Shown: positions 8,451 through 16,611 of the stretch, in pieces
How positions within the stretch are numbered: the stretch's first letter is position 1
How the letters are laid out: each line of letters opens with the position of its first letter
Assembly (NCBI RefSeq): GCF_021462285.1
Contig: NZ_CP082787.1
Coordinates: forward strand, 1,240,001-1,304,000
Direction of reading: 5' to 3'
DNA length: 64,000 bases
Source: Serratia entomophila
Lineage (GTDB): Bacteria; Pseudomonadota; Gammaproteobacteria; Enterobacterales; Enterobacteriaceae
Notes under the pieces: generated by a model
Told to the model about the DNA's origin: nothing
The model's database searches: none
Seen by the model: only the letters and a program-made list of their open reading frames with translations
Program-made: the position numbers and the translations under genes

Positions 8451-9047
8451 TTAAGGTTTCCTGAAAAGATTGACGATGGCTTGTTGGTAGAGTCCGCTCA
8501 GCAGGGGGACATCGGCCTTTTGGGTCGTGAGCATGCGGTAGCCGGTGCCTTCGCTCATTACGGCGATAAATTCCACCCGGGCGGCGATTTCTTCCACGCT
8601 GAAATGAGGATAAAGCCGCTGCAGATTGCGGCAGACGTGCTGAAACAGCCGCGTTTCCGCGTCGCTGAGCATTTTCGCCACCGTTGGGTTGCGCGTAGCC
8701 TCGGCGGTGACTTCCAGCATCAGCAGGTGATCGGTTTCGCTTTCACCCGGCTGTTGGAACAGAGTGCGCGCCGCCAGGGTTTCGGCGATCAGGTTGATAT
8801 GATCGCCAAGATCTTCCAGACGCTGCATCTTGGCCGCGATGATGCGGTTGACGATTTCTTCGATGATCGCGTCTTTATTGGCGAAATAGCGGTAGATCTG
8901 CCCAACGCTGAGCTGGGAACCCTGCGCGATTTCCGCCATGCTGGCGGCATGGAAGCCGTGCCGGCGAAAGCAAATTTTCGCCGCTGCGACGATTTGGTCG
9001 CGCCGCGCCTGCACCTTGGCCTGCTTGCTGTCGAGAGCTGTGGTCAT
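8451..9047 (-). CDS. TetR/AcrR-family transcriptional regulator
   Basis: 198 residues. The N-terminal helix-turn-helix is clear: RRDQIVAAAKICFRRHGFHAASMAEIAQGSQLSVGQIYRYFANKDAIIEEI, split here only for recognition of the 'G..a.sm.eIa...gvs.g.iYryF.nKd' TetR consensus. The C-terminal half is the ligand-binding domain. It is the first gene of a two-gene operon with the MFS pump. A perfect 10-bp palindrome 36 nt upstream is a likely autoregulatory operator. Confidence 0.9.
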   Translation of the reverse strand: MTTALDSKQAKVQARRDQIVAAAKICFRRHGFHAASMAEIAQGSQLSVGQIYRYFANKDAIIEEIVNRIIAAKMQRLEDLGDHINLIAETLAARTLFQQPGESETDHLLMLEVTAEATRNPTVAKMLSDAETRLFQHVCRNLQRLYPHFSVEEIAARVEFIAVMSEGTGYRMLTTQKADVPLLSGLYQQAIVNLFRKP

Positions 9048-9082
9048 TCCCCGATCCTTTAGCCGGTAGTTGTTTTTGGGTG

Positions 9083-9092
9083 TGAACGTTCA
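9083..9092. promoter_or_regulatory. Palindromic TetR-type operator candidate
   Basis: TGAACGTTCA is a perfect 10-bp palindrome 36 nt upstream of the TetR-family start codon, where an autorepression site would be expected for a TetR-pump operon. The binding is inferred. Confidence 0.5.
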
Positions 9093-9158
9093 TTCTCAAT
9101 TGTAATGCAGAAGTAGCGGCAAAGGAAATTTTAATGCGGGCAGGGCGCGTGGGAAGGA

Positions 9159-9254
9159 TCAGGCGAACAGATAGGCCTTGATAAAGGCGGCGATAATCAA
9201 TACGCACAGCAGGGTAGCGATAATTTCAGCGGCGGTTTTTGGCAGGCTAAACAT
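9159..9254 (-). CDS. Putative 31-residue single-span membrane protein
   Basis: An ATG at 9254 opens a 31-codon ORF, MFSLPKTAAEIIATLLCVLI followed by IAAFIKAYLFA and TGA. A short polar N-terminus with one Lys is followed by about 20 hydrophobic residues, which looks like a small inner-membrane protein. The possible Shine-Dalgarno GAGAG is partly inside the 3' arm of a perfect 11-bp hairpin that follows crcB. I do not recognise the family. It could be cotranscribed with crcB, which would make it fluoride-responsive, or it could be chance. Confidence 0.5.
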   Translation of the reverse strand: MFSLPKTAAEIIATLLCVLIIAAFIKAYLFA

Positions 9255-9261
9255 CAAAGGC

Positions 9262-9290
9262 TCTCATCCAGTCAGGGGTACTGGATGAGA
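9262..9290 (-). terminator. Hairpin between crcB and the small membrane-protein ORF
   Basis: TCTCATCCAGT and ACTGGATGAGA form a perfect 11-bp stem with a 7-nt loop. It lies 50 nt past the crcB stop and directly upstream of the 31-residue ORF. No T tract follows on the minus strand (GCCTTTG), so it may be a weak terminator, or a structure that hides the ribosome-binding site of the small ORF. Confidence 0.6.
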
Positions 9291-9340
9291 TTATGCGCAT
9301 GCAAGATTAAGGAAACATTAAGACGGCAGGCGGGAAGACA

Positions 9341-9724
9341 TTATCGGCCGCTTACCCAGGTCACCAGCATAAACGCCAGCAGGGTCATCGCCAGCGAGCC
9401 GGCCAGGTTAAGCAGCATATTCGCCAACGCCCAGGCGAAGCGCCCATCCTGCATCAGGTACACCACCTCCAGCGAAAAGGTGGAGAAGGTGGTCAGGCCG
9501 CCGCAAAAACCGGTGGTGATCAACAGTTTCCAGCCGGCGTCCAGATGCGTCATGCGGGTAAATATGGCGATAGCCAGCCCAATGACAAAGCCGCCGACCA
9601 GGTTGACCGTCAGCGTGCCGAGCGGAATATGCGCGTTAAGCGGGTTCATCTTCATGCTAACCGCCCAGCGCAATACGCTGCCGATGCCGCCGCCAATAAA
9701 CACGGCCAGTAAAGAGCTCAACAT
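9341..9724 (-). CDS. crcB: Fluoride channel Fluc/CrcB
   Basis: 127 residues and four hydrophobic segments. Family landmarks: [10 protein letters not shown] near the N-terminus, [15 protein letters not shown], and the signature [13 protein letters not shown], which carries the pore Phe and polar-track residues. CrcB/Fluc dimers export F- passively across the inner membrane. It is placed next to cspE and tatE as in E. coli. A fluoride riboswitch in its leader (9810-9857) supports both the function and the mode of regulation. Confidence 0.95.
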   Translation of the reverse strand: MLSSLLAVFIGGGIGSVLRWAVSMKMNPLNAHIPLGTLTVNLVGGFVIGLAIAIFTRMTHLDAGWKLLITTGFCGGLTTFSTFSLEVVYLMQDGRFAWALANMLLNLAGSLAMTLLAFMLVTWVSGR

Positions 9725-9784
9725 GGTTGCATTACCCTTTCATAAACGGGATAGAGAGTACTCAGAAAGGTTCAGGCGCAATGC

Positions 9785-9813
9785 TACGCTCCCCTCTCTG
9801 AGAGGTTACGTAG
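9785..9813 (-). promoter_or_regulatory. Candidate expression-platform hairpin of the fluoride riboswitch
   Basis: Directly 3' of the aptamer on the minus strand, CTACG ... CGTAG encloses CCTC/GAGG. The 5' arm shares its CTAC with the 3' end of the aptamer pseudoknot strand, so the two structures cannot form together. No U tract follows, so control could be translational or Rho-linked. Confidence 0.5.
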
Positions 9814-9857
9814 ACATCATCAGCCTGCAAAGGCGGTTCGGGAGGAATGTCATCTCC
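9810..9857 (-). ncRNA. Fluoride riboswitch (crcB motif)
   Basis: Read on the minus strand, the order is GGAGATGACATTCCTCC, then CGAACCGCC, a TTTGCA loop, then GGCTGATGATGTCTAC. All hallmarks of the crcB motif are there: P1 GGAG/CTCC, the conserved AACCGCC...GGCTGATG core, P3 GCC/GGC, and a pseudoknot between GACAT in the first loop and ATGTC after GGCTGATG. It lies 86 nt upstream of crcB on the same strand. It should raise crcB expression when fluoride enters the cell. Confidence 0.92.
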
Positions 9858-9946
9858 ATGGCTTTGCGCGTTTTTTTGCCGCGCAGGTGGATGTTACACC
9901 CAACCCGGCCTATTTTGTAGTATCTGCAAATATTGGAGAGTGCAAA

Positions 9947-10375
9947 ATGGAAATCAGAAACGCCGTCATGGCGGACCGGGAAGCTATCGCGGCGCTGATG
10001 GCGGCGCTGGATTACGCCGGAACCGAAGCGTTTATCGAGGCGCGCCTGGCGCAGCTGCTGGCGCATCCGGACGAAGCCGTGCTGGTGGCCGCCGATGAAG
10101 AAGGCGTGCTGGGCGTATTGTCGCTGCATTTTCTGCCGCAGTTGGCGTTGGCCGGCGATATTTGCCGCATCAGCTATTTTTGCGTGGACGATCGGGCGCG
10201 CGGGGCGGGGGTTGGCCAACGTTTACTGGCCGAGGGCGAGGCGCTGGCGCGGCTGCGCGGCTGCGATCGTCTGGAGGTGCATTGCCACAGCCGGCGTGAA
10301 CGGGCGCACGCCTTCTATCAGCGAGAAGGCTTTTTTGAGGCGCCCAAGTATTTTGCCAAGTTATTAAGTGATTAA
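9947..10375 (+). CDS. GNAT-family N-acetyltransferase
   Basis: 142 residues from the ATG at 9947, which has GGAGAG 7 nt upstream; 20 codons further upstream are in frame but lack a site. Acetyl-CoA-binding motif A is DDRARGAGVGQRLLAEGEALAR, recognised as R-x-x-G-x-G/A, followed by VHCHSRRERAHAFYQREGFF. The substrate is unknown. It is transcribed away from crcB, so its promoter region overlaps or abuts the riboswitch on the other strand. Confidence 0.85.
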   Translation: MEIRNAVMADREAIAALMAALDYAGTEAFIEARLAQLLAHPDEAVLVAADEEGVLGVLSLHFLPQLALAGDICRISYFCVDDRARGAGVGQRLLAEGEALARLRGCDRLEVHCHSRRERAHAFYQREGFFEAPKYFAKLLSD

Positions 10376-10562
10376 GTTGCCTGGCTGAGGTCGTCGACGT
10401 CTGGCCCGCCGCGCGCCGGGTCTTTAACCGGCGGCTGTGCCGAAAGATCTCACTCTGTTACATGTTGTTGTTGTTTTAGCCCAGGGAAAGTAGCTAAATA
10501 TTTGCAGGCAAGCTTTGTTTTTCTCGCTGCATACGCAGCGCTATATGAATAAGAAGGTGAGT

Positions 10563-10778
10563 ATGGAAGGTATTAGCATTACCAAACTTCTGGTGATCGC
10601 GGTGTTGGTCATTTTACTGTTCGGGACCAGCAAACTGCGCACACTGGGCGCCGATCTGGGCGCAGCGCTGAAGGGCTTCAAAAAAGCGGTCGGCGACGAC
10701 AGCACGCCGCCGGCAGCCAATAACGCTGCGGAAAGCCAGTCCGCCCAGCAGCAGAGCGTCGAGAAGAAAGACGTTTAA
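10563..10778 (+). CDS. tatE: Sec-independent translocase subunit TatE
   Basis: 71 residues from the ATG at 10563 (AAGGTGAG upstream). One N-terminal membrane helix ([18 protein letters not shown]) is followed by the amphipathic [21 protein letters not shown] and a polar tail, as in the TatA/TatE family. The position convergent to lipA identifies it as TatE, the minor paralogue of TatA that takes part in twin-arginine export of folded proteins. Confidence 0.93.
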   Translation: MEGISITKLLVIAVLVILLFGTSKLRTLGADLGAALKGFKKAVGDDSTPPAANNAAESQSAQQQSVEKKDV

Positions 10779-10799
10779 ACCCGCCTCAGGCTGAGCAAT

Positions 10800-10832
10800 A
10801 AAAAACGGATGCCGCCAGGACATCCGTTTTTT
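10800..10832. terminator. Bidirectional terminator between tatE and lipA
   Basis: AAAAAACGGATG ... CATCCGTTTTTT: a stem flanked by A and T runs on both sides, between the convergent tatE and lipA genes. Confidence 0.93.
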
Positions 10833-10873
10833 GGCGTTTCCGCCGTTTGAAGCGTAACAAACTGTTACCGCTT

Positions 10874-11839
10874 TTATTTCACTTCCATCCCTTTCGCCTG
10901 CAGATCGGCATGGTAGGAAGAACGAACGAACGGGCCGCAGGCCGCGTGGGTAAAGCCCATCGCCATCGCTTCTTCTTTCATCTCATCGAACTCTGCCGGG
11001 CTGACGTAACGTTGTACCGGCAGGTGATGACGGCTTGGCTGCAGATACTGGCCCAGCGTCAGCATGGTGACGCCGTGGCGACGCAGATCGCGCATCACTT
11101 CGACGATTTCCGCATTGGTTTCCCCCAGGCCGACCATCAGGCCGGATTTGGTTGGAATATGCGGATGTGCTTCCTTAAAGCGTTCCAGCAGCTTCAGCGA
11201 CCACTCGTAGTTGGCGCCCGGGCGGACCTGGCGGTAAACGCGCGGTACGTTTTCCAGGTTGTGGTTGAACACGTCCGGCGGCGTCGCGGTCAGGATCTCC
11301 AGCGCACGGTCCATACGGCCGCGGAAGTCCGGCACCAGGGTTTCTATCTTGATGGTCGGGTTCTTGGCGCGAATGGCGGCGATGCAGTCGGCAAAGTGCT
11401 GAGCACCGCCGTCGCGCAGATCGTCGCGGTCAACCGAGGTGATCACCACGTAACGCAGGCCCATATCGGCAATGGTCTGCGCCAGTTTTTCCGGTTCGTT
11501 GGCGTCCGGGGCGACCGGGCGGCCGTGGGCCACGTCGCAGAACGGGCAGCGGCGAGTACAGATGGCGCCGAGGATCATGAAGGTAGCGGTGCCATGGTTG
11601 AAGCACTCAGACAGGTTCGGGCAAGAGGCTTCCTCGCACACCGAATGCAGGCCGTTTTTACGCATCGCGGCTTTAATGCCCTGAATGCGCGTTGAGTCGG
11701 CAGGCAGTTTGATTTTCATCCACTCGGGTTTACGCAACAGCTCCTGCCGTTCGGTGACCACGGTTTTCACCGGGATCAGCGCCATTTTGTCTGCATCGCG
11801 GTATTTGACGCCGCGTTCCATCTGAATTGGTTTACTCAT
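10874..11839 (-). CDS. lipA: Lipoyl synthase LipA
   Basis: 321 residues from the ATG at 11839, the same length as E. coli LipA. A radical-SAM enzyme that inserts two sulfurs into octanoyl groups on E2 and GcvH proteins. The auxiliary cluster motif [12 protein letters not shown] and the radical-[12 protein letters not shown] are both visible, with the C-terminal RSSYHAD motif. The longer open frame upstream lies inside lipB. The start overlaps the end of lipB by 8 nt, which suggests translational coupling. E. coli has a regulator gene (ybeF) between lipA and lipB; it is absent here. Confidence 0.97.
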   Translation of the reverse strand: MSKPIQMERGVKYRDADKMALIPVKTVVTERQELLRKPEWMKIKLPADSTRIQGIKAAMRKNGLHSVCEEASCPNLSECFNHGTATFMILGAICTRRCPFCDVAHGRPVAPDANEPEKLAQTIADMGLRYVVITSVDRDDLRDGGAQHFADCIAAIRAKNPTIKIETLVPDFRGRMDRALEILTATPPDVFNHNLENVPRVYRQVRPGANYEWSLKLLERFKEAHPHIPTKSGLMVGLGETNAEIVEVMRDLRRHGVTMLTLGQYLQPSRHHLPVQRYVSPAEFDEMKEEAMAMGFTHAACGPFVRSSYHADLQAKGMEVK

Positions 11840-12500
11840 AATCGTGCAGGTTCCAGTTACGAAGCTCGACCGTCTGGTAGCCGAGTAAATGAACAAATTC
11901 CTGTACCAGGACTGGGTGTACGTCTTCAATGCCAACGCCGGGCGCCAGCGCGCTGACCTGCGCCATCTGCATGCCGGCGTAACCGCAGGGATTGATGCGT
12001 TGGAAGGGGCTGAGATCCATCGCCACATTCAGGGCCAGGCCGTGGAATGAGCTGCCTTTGCGGATCCGCAAACCCAACGAACAAATTTTCTGCTCCCCCA
12101 CGTACACGCCGGGCGCATCCGGGCGGGCGCGCGATTCGATGCGGAAATGGGCGAGGGTGTTGATAACGGTATCTTCTATCGCCGTGACCAGCTGGCGCAC
12201 GCCAACCTTGTTGCGTTTCAGATCGACCATCACGTACATCACCTGCTGCCCCGGGCCATGGTAGGTCACCTGGCCGCCGCGATCGCTCAGAATCACCGGG
12301 ATATCGCCCGGCATCAACAGGTGTTCCGCCTTACCGGCCTGGCCCTGGGTAAACACCGGTTGATGCTGCACCAACCACAGCTCATCGGGCGTGGTTTCGC
12401 TGCGGCTGTCGGTGAAGTTATGCATGGCTTGGGATACAGGCGCGTAGGGCTGCAACCCCAGCTGACGCAAAATGATCTTGTCTGGTTGCAAAAGAGTCAT
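11832..12500 (-). CDS. lipB: Octanoyl-ACP:protein octanoyltransferase LipB
   Basis: 222 residues. Motifs of the family are seen: [12 protein letters not shown], the catalytic Lys in [13 protein letters not shown] and the catalytic Cys in INPCGYAGM. It moves octanoate from acyl carrier protein to the lipoyl domains, the step before LipA. It overlaps lipA by 8 nt and forms a two-gene unit with it. Confidence 0.96.
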   Translation of the reverse strand: MTLLQPDKIILRQLGLQPYAPVSQAMHNFTDSRSETTPDELWLVQHQPVFTQGQAGKAEHLLMPGDIPVILSDRGGQVTYHGPGQQVMYVMVDLKRNKVGVRQLVTAIEDTVINTLAHFRIESRARPDAPGVYVGEQKICSLGLRIRKGSSFHGLALNVAMDLSPFQRINPCGYAGMQMAQVSALAPGVGIEDVHPVLVQEFVHLLGYQTVELRNWNLHDYE

Positions 12501-12579
12501 CGTCAGGTTACAGAAGTGGTAAAGCCATTATACCGAGCGCTCTGGCCCGCGACCAGCATTTCGCTGACCAAAAATGCGC

Positions 12580-12610
12580 AACCCGGGCAGACGATGCGCC
12601 GGCCCGGGTT
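12580..12610 (-). terminator. Terminator after ybeD
   Basis: AACCCGGGC ... GCCCGGGTT forms a 9-bp stem with a 13-nt loop. On the minus strand GCGCATTTTTGG follows, giving a short T run. It lies between ybeD and lipB. Confidence 0.6.
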
Positions 12611-12634
12611 GAAAAGTAGAGGTTTGTGCTGGAA

Positions 12635-12901
12635 TTACAGCACCATGCGGACAATTTCAATATTGCCCAGCTCTTCGTACAGCGTCTCCACCTGGTCGAT
12701 ATGGGTGGCGTTGATGGTGATAGAGACGGAGTGGTAGTTGCCTTTGCTGCTCGGTTTAACCTGCGGGTTATAATCCCCGGGAGCATGGCGCTGCACCACC
12801 TCAACCACCTGGTCAACCAGCTCCGGCTGCGCCAGGCCCATTACCTTGTAGGTAAACGAGCAAGGGAATTCGAGCAGTTCGTTCAGTTTGGTTTTTTGCA
12901 T
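12635..12901 (-). CDS. ybeD: YbeD-family protein (UPF0250/DUF493)
   Basis: 88 residues (E. coli YbeD: 87), [20 protein letters not shown] and ending in NIEIVRMVL. It has an ACT-like small alpha/beta fold by family knowledge, with no known catalytic residues. It is placed between dacA and lipB as in E. coli, and its function in lipoate metabolism is only suggested by location. Confidence 0.92.
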   Translation of the reverse strand: MQKTKLNELLEFPCSFTYKVMGLAQPELVDQVVEVVQRHAPGDYNPQVKPSSKGNYHSVSITINATHIDQVETLYEELGNIEIVRMVL

Positions 12902-12947
12902 GTGCGCTCCAGAGTGCTGCTATGGGTATAGCTAATCTATAAATTAT

Positions 12948-12969
12948 AACTCCCGCCTGAGCGGGAGTT
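12948..12969 (-). terminator. Hairpin after dacA
   Basis: AACTCCCGC-CTGA-GCGGGAGTT, a 9-bp stem 43 nt past the dacA stop, followed on the minus strand by the AT-rich ATAATTTATA. It is likely the dacA terminator. Confidence 0.65.
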
Positions 12970-13012
12970 AATGTTATTCAGTATATGGGGACGATTTCGC
13001 CCGATTCAACTG

Positions 13013-14224
13013 TTAACCGAACCAGTGATGGAACATCAGTTTGATGTAGTCCACGATGCGGCTGAAGAAACCGCCTTCTTTCACTTCGTTCATCACCACC
13101 AGCGGGCGCTGATCGATGGTTTTGCCGTCCAGCTGGAAGTTGATGCTGCCGACCACCTGATTCTTCGCCAGCGGGGCGTGAATTTCCGGGGTGTTCAGCA
13201 CGTAGCTGGCTTTCAGATCTTTCATGCGGCCGCGCGGGATGGTCAGGTAGACGTCTTTGTCTACGCCCAACTCAACGCGATCCGCATCGCCGAACCAGAC
13301 CGGCTCGGAAGCGAACTCTTTGCCGACTTTCAATGGCGCCACGGTTTCGAAGAAGCGGAAGCCCCAGGTCAGCAGTTTTTTGCTTTCGGCTTCGCGGCCT
13401 TTGTAGGTGCGGCCGCCCATCACGGCGGAGATCAGGCGCATCTGGCCTTCGGTCGCCGAAGCCACCAGGTTGTAACCCGCAGCGTCTGTATGGCCGGTCT
13501 TGATGCCGTCGACGTTCAGGCTGTTATCCCACAGCAAGCCGTTACGGTTCATCTGGCGGATATTGTTGAAGGTGAATTCTTTTTCTTTATAAATGGCGTA
13601 CTCGTCCGGTACGTCGCGGATCAGCGCCTGGCCGATCAGTGCCATGTCGCGCGCGGAGCTGTACTGGCCCTGCGCATCCAGGCCGTGCACCGTCTGGAAG
13701 TGGGTGTTCTGCAGGCCCAGCTTGCTGACGTAGGTGTTCATCAGGTTAACGAAGGCGTCCTGGCTGCCGGCCACGTAGTCGGCCATCGCCACGCAGGCGT
13801 CGTTGCCGGACTGCAGGTTGATGCCGCGGGTCAGCTTGGAGACCGGCACGCGGTCGCCCGGCTTCAGGAACATCAGCGAGGAGCCTTTGAATACCGGGTT
13901 GCCGGTCGCCCACGCGTCCTGCCCCACGGTAACCAGGTCTTCCTGGCCGATCTTGCCCGCTTTCAGCGCCTGGCCGATGACGTAGCTGGTCATCATTTTG
14001 GTCAGGCTGGCCGGATCGCGGCGCGCATCGGCGTTCATTTCAGCCAGAACCTTGCCGGAGTTGTAATCAATCAGGATGTACGCTTCCGCATCGATCTGCG
14101 GAACACCTGGGATCATGGTTTTGATATTAACGTCATCGGCATGCGCAACGGTAGCTGCGCTCATCGCGATAACGGTGCCGAGCGCTATGCTCTTGATTAA
14201 GCGAAAAGAAGTTACATGTTTCAT
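13013..14224 (-). CDS. dacA: D-alanyl-D-alanine carboxypeptidase DacA (PBP5)
   Basis: 403 residues from the ATG at 14224 (E. coli PBP5: 403). A signal peptide ends in ATVAHADD. Catalytic motifs: SLTK (SxxK), SGN in [10 protein letters not shown] and KTG in DGIKTGHTD. The C-terminal [20 protein letters not shown] is the amphipathic anchor that holds PBP5 to the outer face of the inner membrane. It trims terminal D-Ala from pentapeptides. The 28 extra upstream codons lack a signal and are not used. Confidence 0.96.
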   Translation of the reverse strand: MKHVTSFRLIKSIALGTVIAMSAATVAHADDVNIKTMIPGVPQIDAEAYILIDYNSGKVLAEMNADARRDPASLTKMMTSYVIGQALKAGKIGQEDLVTVGQDAWATGNPVFKGSSLMFLKPGDRVPVSKLTRGINLQSGNDACVAMADYVAGSQDAFVNLMNTYVSKLGLQNTHFQTVHGLDAQGQYSSARDMALIGQALIRDVPDEYAIYKEKEFTFNNIRQMNRNGLLWDNSLNVDGIKTGHTDAAGYNLVASATEGQMRLISAVMGGRTYKGREAESKKLLTWGFRFFETVAPLKVGKEFASEPVWFGDADRVELGVDKDVYLTIPRGRMKDLKASYVLNTPEIHAPLAKNQVVGSINFQLDGKTIDQRPLVVMNEVKEGGFFSRIVDYIKLMFHHWFG

Positions 14225-14406
14225 GATCGGGACTACAACATCCGTGAGGGTAAAAGTTAAAAAACGAGCCACACTATAACAGATGAGATCCCGGCAGGCA
14301 TTATCCATTCATCTGACTAATCGCGCTTAATGACGTTTTAGCTGCAAGAAAATGTTTCAGCTAAAGAAGCGTTTATCAGCCATCAATGCCCGCCGGGGCT
14401 TCAGGT

Positions 14407-15480
14407 TTAGGGTGCGGCGGTGACGAAAGACTGTTGCTGCGCTTCGGCGGCCAGGCGCTGTTGCAGTTCGGTGGCCTGCTGGCGGCTGCTGAAGGGCCCA
14501 AGCTGCACGCGGTAGACGTTACCGCCGGCTGCCACTTTGCCCGGCACGCCGAACTGTTGGCTCAGGCTCTGTTGCCAGCTTTGCGCGCGCTCGGCGCTGC
14601 TCAGCGCGCCGACCTGCACCAGGTAACCGCCCGATGAAGCGGCAGCGCCTGCGGCTACCGCGGTGGCGGCGACAGGGGCGGCGACGGCGGCTGGAATGGC
14701 AGGTTCTGAACTTTCCAGCACGCCGGCCGGCACTGCGCTTGGTGCGCCGAGGAACCCGCCGCGGGCGTTGCCGGTAGCGGCGGCCGGCGCAGCGTCGCCG
14801 GTATTCAGGCTGCTGTTATCGATAGGGCGTACCGCCGCGCCGCTGGCGACCGGGGCGTCCTGCTGCATTGGCGTGCCCATGCTGCTGGCACCGAGATCCG
14901 GGCGCGCCGGCAGGGCATAGCTCTGTTTCGCGACCGTGGTGCCGATGGTGCCGGGGCCGCTCAGGGTGCCGTCCGGCGCCACGCTGATGAAATCGACCTT
15001 GACCTTGGTGTTGTTGGACAGGTTGAGACGATCGGCGGCGGCTTTCGACAGGTCGATGATGCGGCCCTTGGTGTATGGCCCGCGATCGTTGACGCGCACC
15101 ACCAGCTGGCGGCCGTTGGCCAGGTTGGTGACGCGCACGTAACTTGGGATAGGCAGCGTTGGGTGAGCAGCCGTCAGGGCGTTGGGATCGAACTGTTCCC
15201 CCAGCGCGGTGGTGTTGCCGTTGGCTTCTTCGCCATACCAGCTGGCCAGCCCGCTCTGCGTAAAGTTCTGCGGATCTTTCACGATGCGGTAAGTATCGCC
15301 ATTAACCTTATAATCCTGCATGTTATTAGGGTTATAGGGTTCATATTGAGGCTCGACGCCGCCGATTTCCACCACCGGTCCGTTGTACGGCTGCGGCGGC
15401 GCTTGCTGTTCCGTGGTCGGGGCGGTACAGGCGGAAAGCAATACCGCCACGACGCCGACCCAAAGCCATTCCTTACGCAT
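14407..15480 (-). CDS. rlpA: Septal-ring lytic transglycosylase RlpA
   Basis: 357 residues. The lipoprotein signal has the lipobox LLSAC. A double-psi beta-barrel with GLASWYGEEANGNTTALGE and RVNDRGPYTKGRIIDLSKAAA follows, then an Ala/Pro-rich linker of about 120 residues, then a C-terminal SPOR domain (YLVQVGALSSAERA...VYRVQLGPF) that binds denuded glycan at the septum. It acts on peptidoglycan from the outer membrane. It is 10 nt downstream of mrdB. Confidence 0.94.
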   Translation of the reverse strand: MRKEWLWVGVVAVLLSACTAPTTEQQAPPQPYNGPVVEIGGVEPQYEPYNPNNMQDYKVNGDTYRIVKDPQNFTQSGLASWYGEEANGNTTALGEQFDPNALTAAHPTLPIPSYVRVTNLANGRQLVVRVNDRGPYTKGRIIDLSKAAADRLNLSNNTKVKVDFISVAPDGTLSGPGTIGTTVAKQSYALPARPDLGASSMGTPMQQDAPVASGAAVRPIDNSSLNTGDAAPAAATGNARGGFLGAPSAVPAGVLESSEPAIPAAVAAPVAATAVAAGAAASSGGYLVQVGALSSAERAQSWQQSLSQQFGVPGKVAAGGNVYRVQLGPFSSRQQATELQQRLAAEAQQQSFVTAAP

Positions 15481-15490
15481 TACTCACCCC

Positions 15491-16603
15491 TTATAAACTT
15501 TTAGACAGCATTTTCCGATGCGTGTGGATCGACATGATGATGCCAAAGCCGGCCATCAAGACAATCAGCGCCGAACCCCCGTAACTGACCAGAGGCAAAG
15601 GTACGCCAACTACCGGCAAAATGCCACTGACCATACCAATGTTAACAAACACATAAACGAAAAGAATCAGCATCAGGCCGCCGACCATCACCCGGCCGAA
15701 GGTGGTTTGCGCCTTGGCGGCGATCATCAGCCCGCGGATGATCACCAGCAGGTACAGCGCCAACAGCACCAGCACCCCGATCAGCCCAAGCTCTTCGGCT
15801 AATACCGCGAAGATAAAGTCGGTGTGGCGCTCCGGCAAGAATTCCAACTGCGACTGGGTGCCGTGCAGCCAGCCCTTGCCTGAAAGCCCGCCGGAACCTA
15901 TGGCTATCTTGGACTGAATAATATGATAACCGGCGCCGAGCGGATCGCTTTCCGGATCCAACAGCATCATCACGCGATCGCGTTGATAGCCGTGCATCAG
16001 GAAGAACCACAGCACCGGGATAAAAGCCGCCAGCAGCAGGGCGGCGACGGCGATCAGTTTCCAGCTCATGCCCGACAGGAACAGCACGAACAGGCCGGAG
16101 GCGGCGATCAGGATCGAGGTGCCCAGGTCCGGTTGCGCGGCCACCAGCAGCGTCGGCAGGAAGATCAGCACCAGCGCGATGCCGGTATTTTTCAGCGAAG
16201 GCGGGCAAACGTCGCGGTTCATAAAGCGCGCCACCATCAGCGGCACGGCGATTTTGGCGATTTCCGACGGCTGGAAGCGCACGAAGCCCAGATCCAGCCA
16301 GCGCTGCGCGCCTTTACTGATTTGGCCGAAGGCGTCCACCAGGATCAGTAAGATCACGCAAAAGATATACAGATAGGGCGCCCAGCTTTCATAGACCCGC
16401 GGCGGGATCTGCGCCATGACGGCCATCATGATCAGGCCCATGACGATCTGGCCGATCTTGCGTTCCATCATGCCGATATCCTGGCCGCTGGCGCTCCACA
16501 TCACGACCGCGCTGTAGACCAGCAGGGCCAGAATGAGTAACAAAAACGTGGGGTCGATGTGGATCTTGGTCCAGATCGAGCCTTTTTGTTGGCTTTCAGT
16601 CAT
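15491..16603 (-). CDS. mrdB: Rod-shape peptidoglycan polymerase RodA
   Basis: 370 residues, identical in length to E. coli RodA, with about ten transmembrane segments. SEDS-family features: [28 protein letters not shown] with the catalytic-type Asp after [15 protein letters not shown], and [11 protein letters not shown] near the end. It polymerises glycan strands for side-wall growth with PBP2, whose gene ends 8 nt upstream. Confidence 0.97.
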   Translation of the reverse strand: MTESQQKGSIWTKIHIDPTFLLLILALLVYSAVVMWSASGQDIGMMERKIGQIVMGLIMMAVMAQIPPRVYESWAPYLYIFCVILLILVDAFGQISKGAQRWLDLGFVRFQPSEIAKIAVPLMVARFMNRDVCPPSLKNTGIALVLIFLPTLLVAAQPDLGTSILIAASGLFVLFLSGMSWKLIAVAALLLAAFIPVLWFFLMHGYQRDRVMMLLDPESDPLGAGYHIIQSKIAIGSGGLSGKGWLHGTQSQLEFLPERHTDFIFAVLAEELGLIGVLVLLALYLLVIIRGLMIAAKAQTTFGRVMVGGLMLILFVYVFVNIGMVSGILPVVGVPLPLVSYGGSALIVLMAGFGIIMSIHTHRKMLSKSL

Positions 16604-16611
16604 GTTCTACC

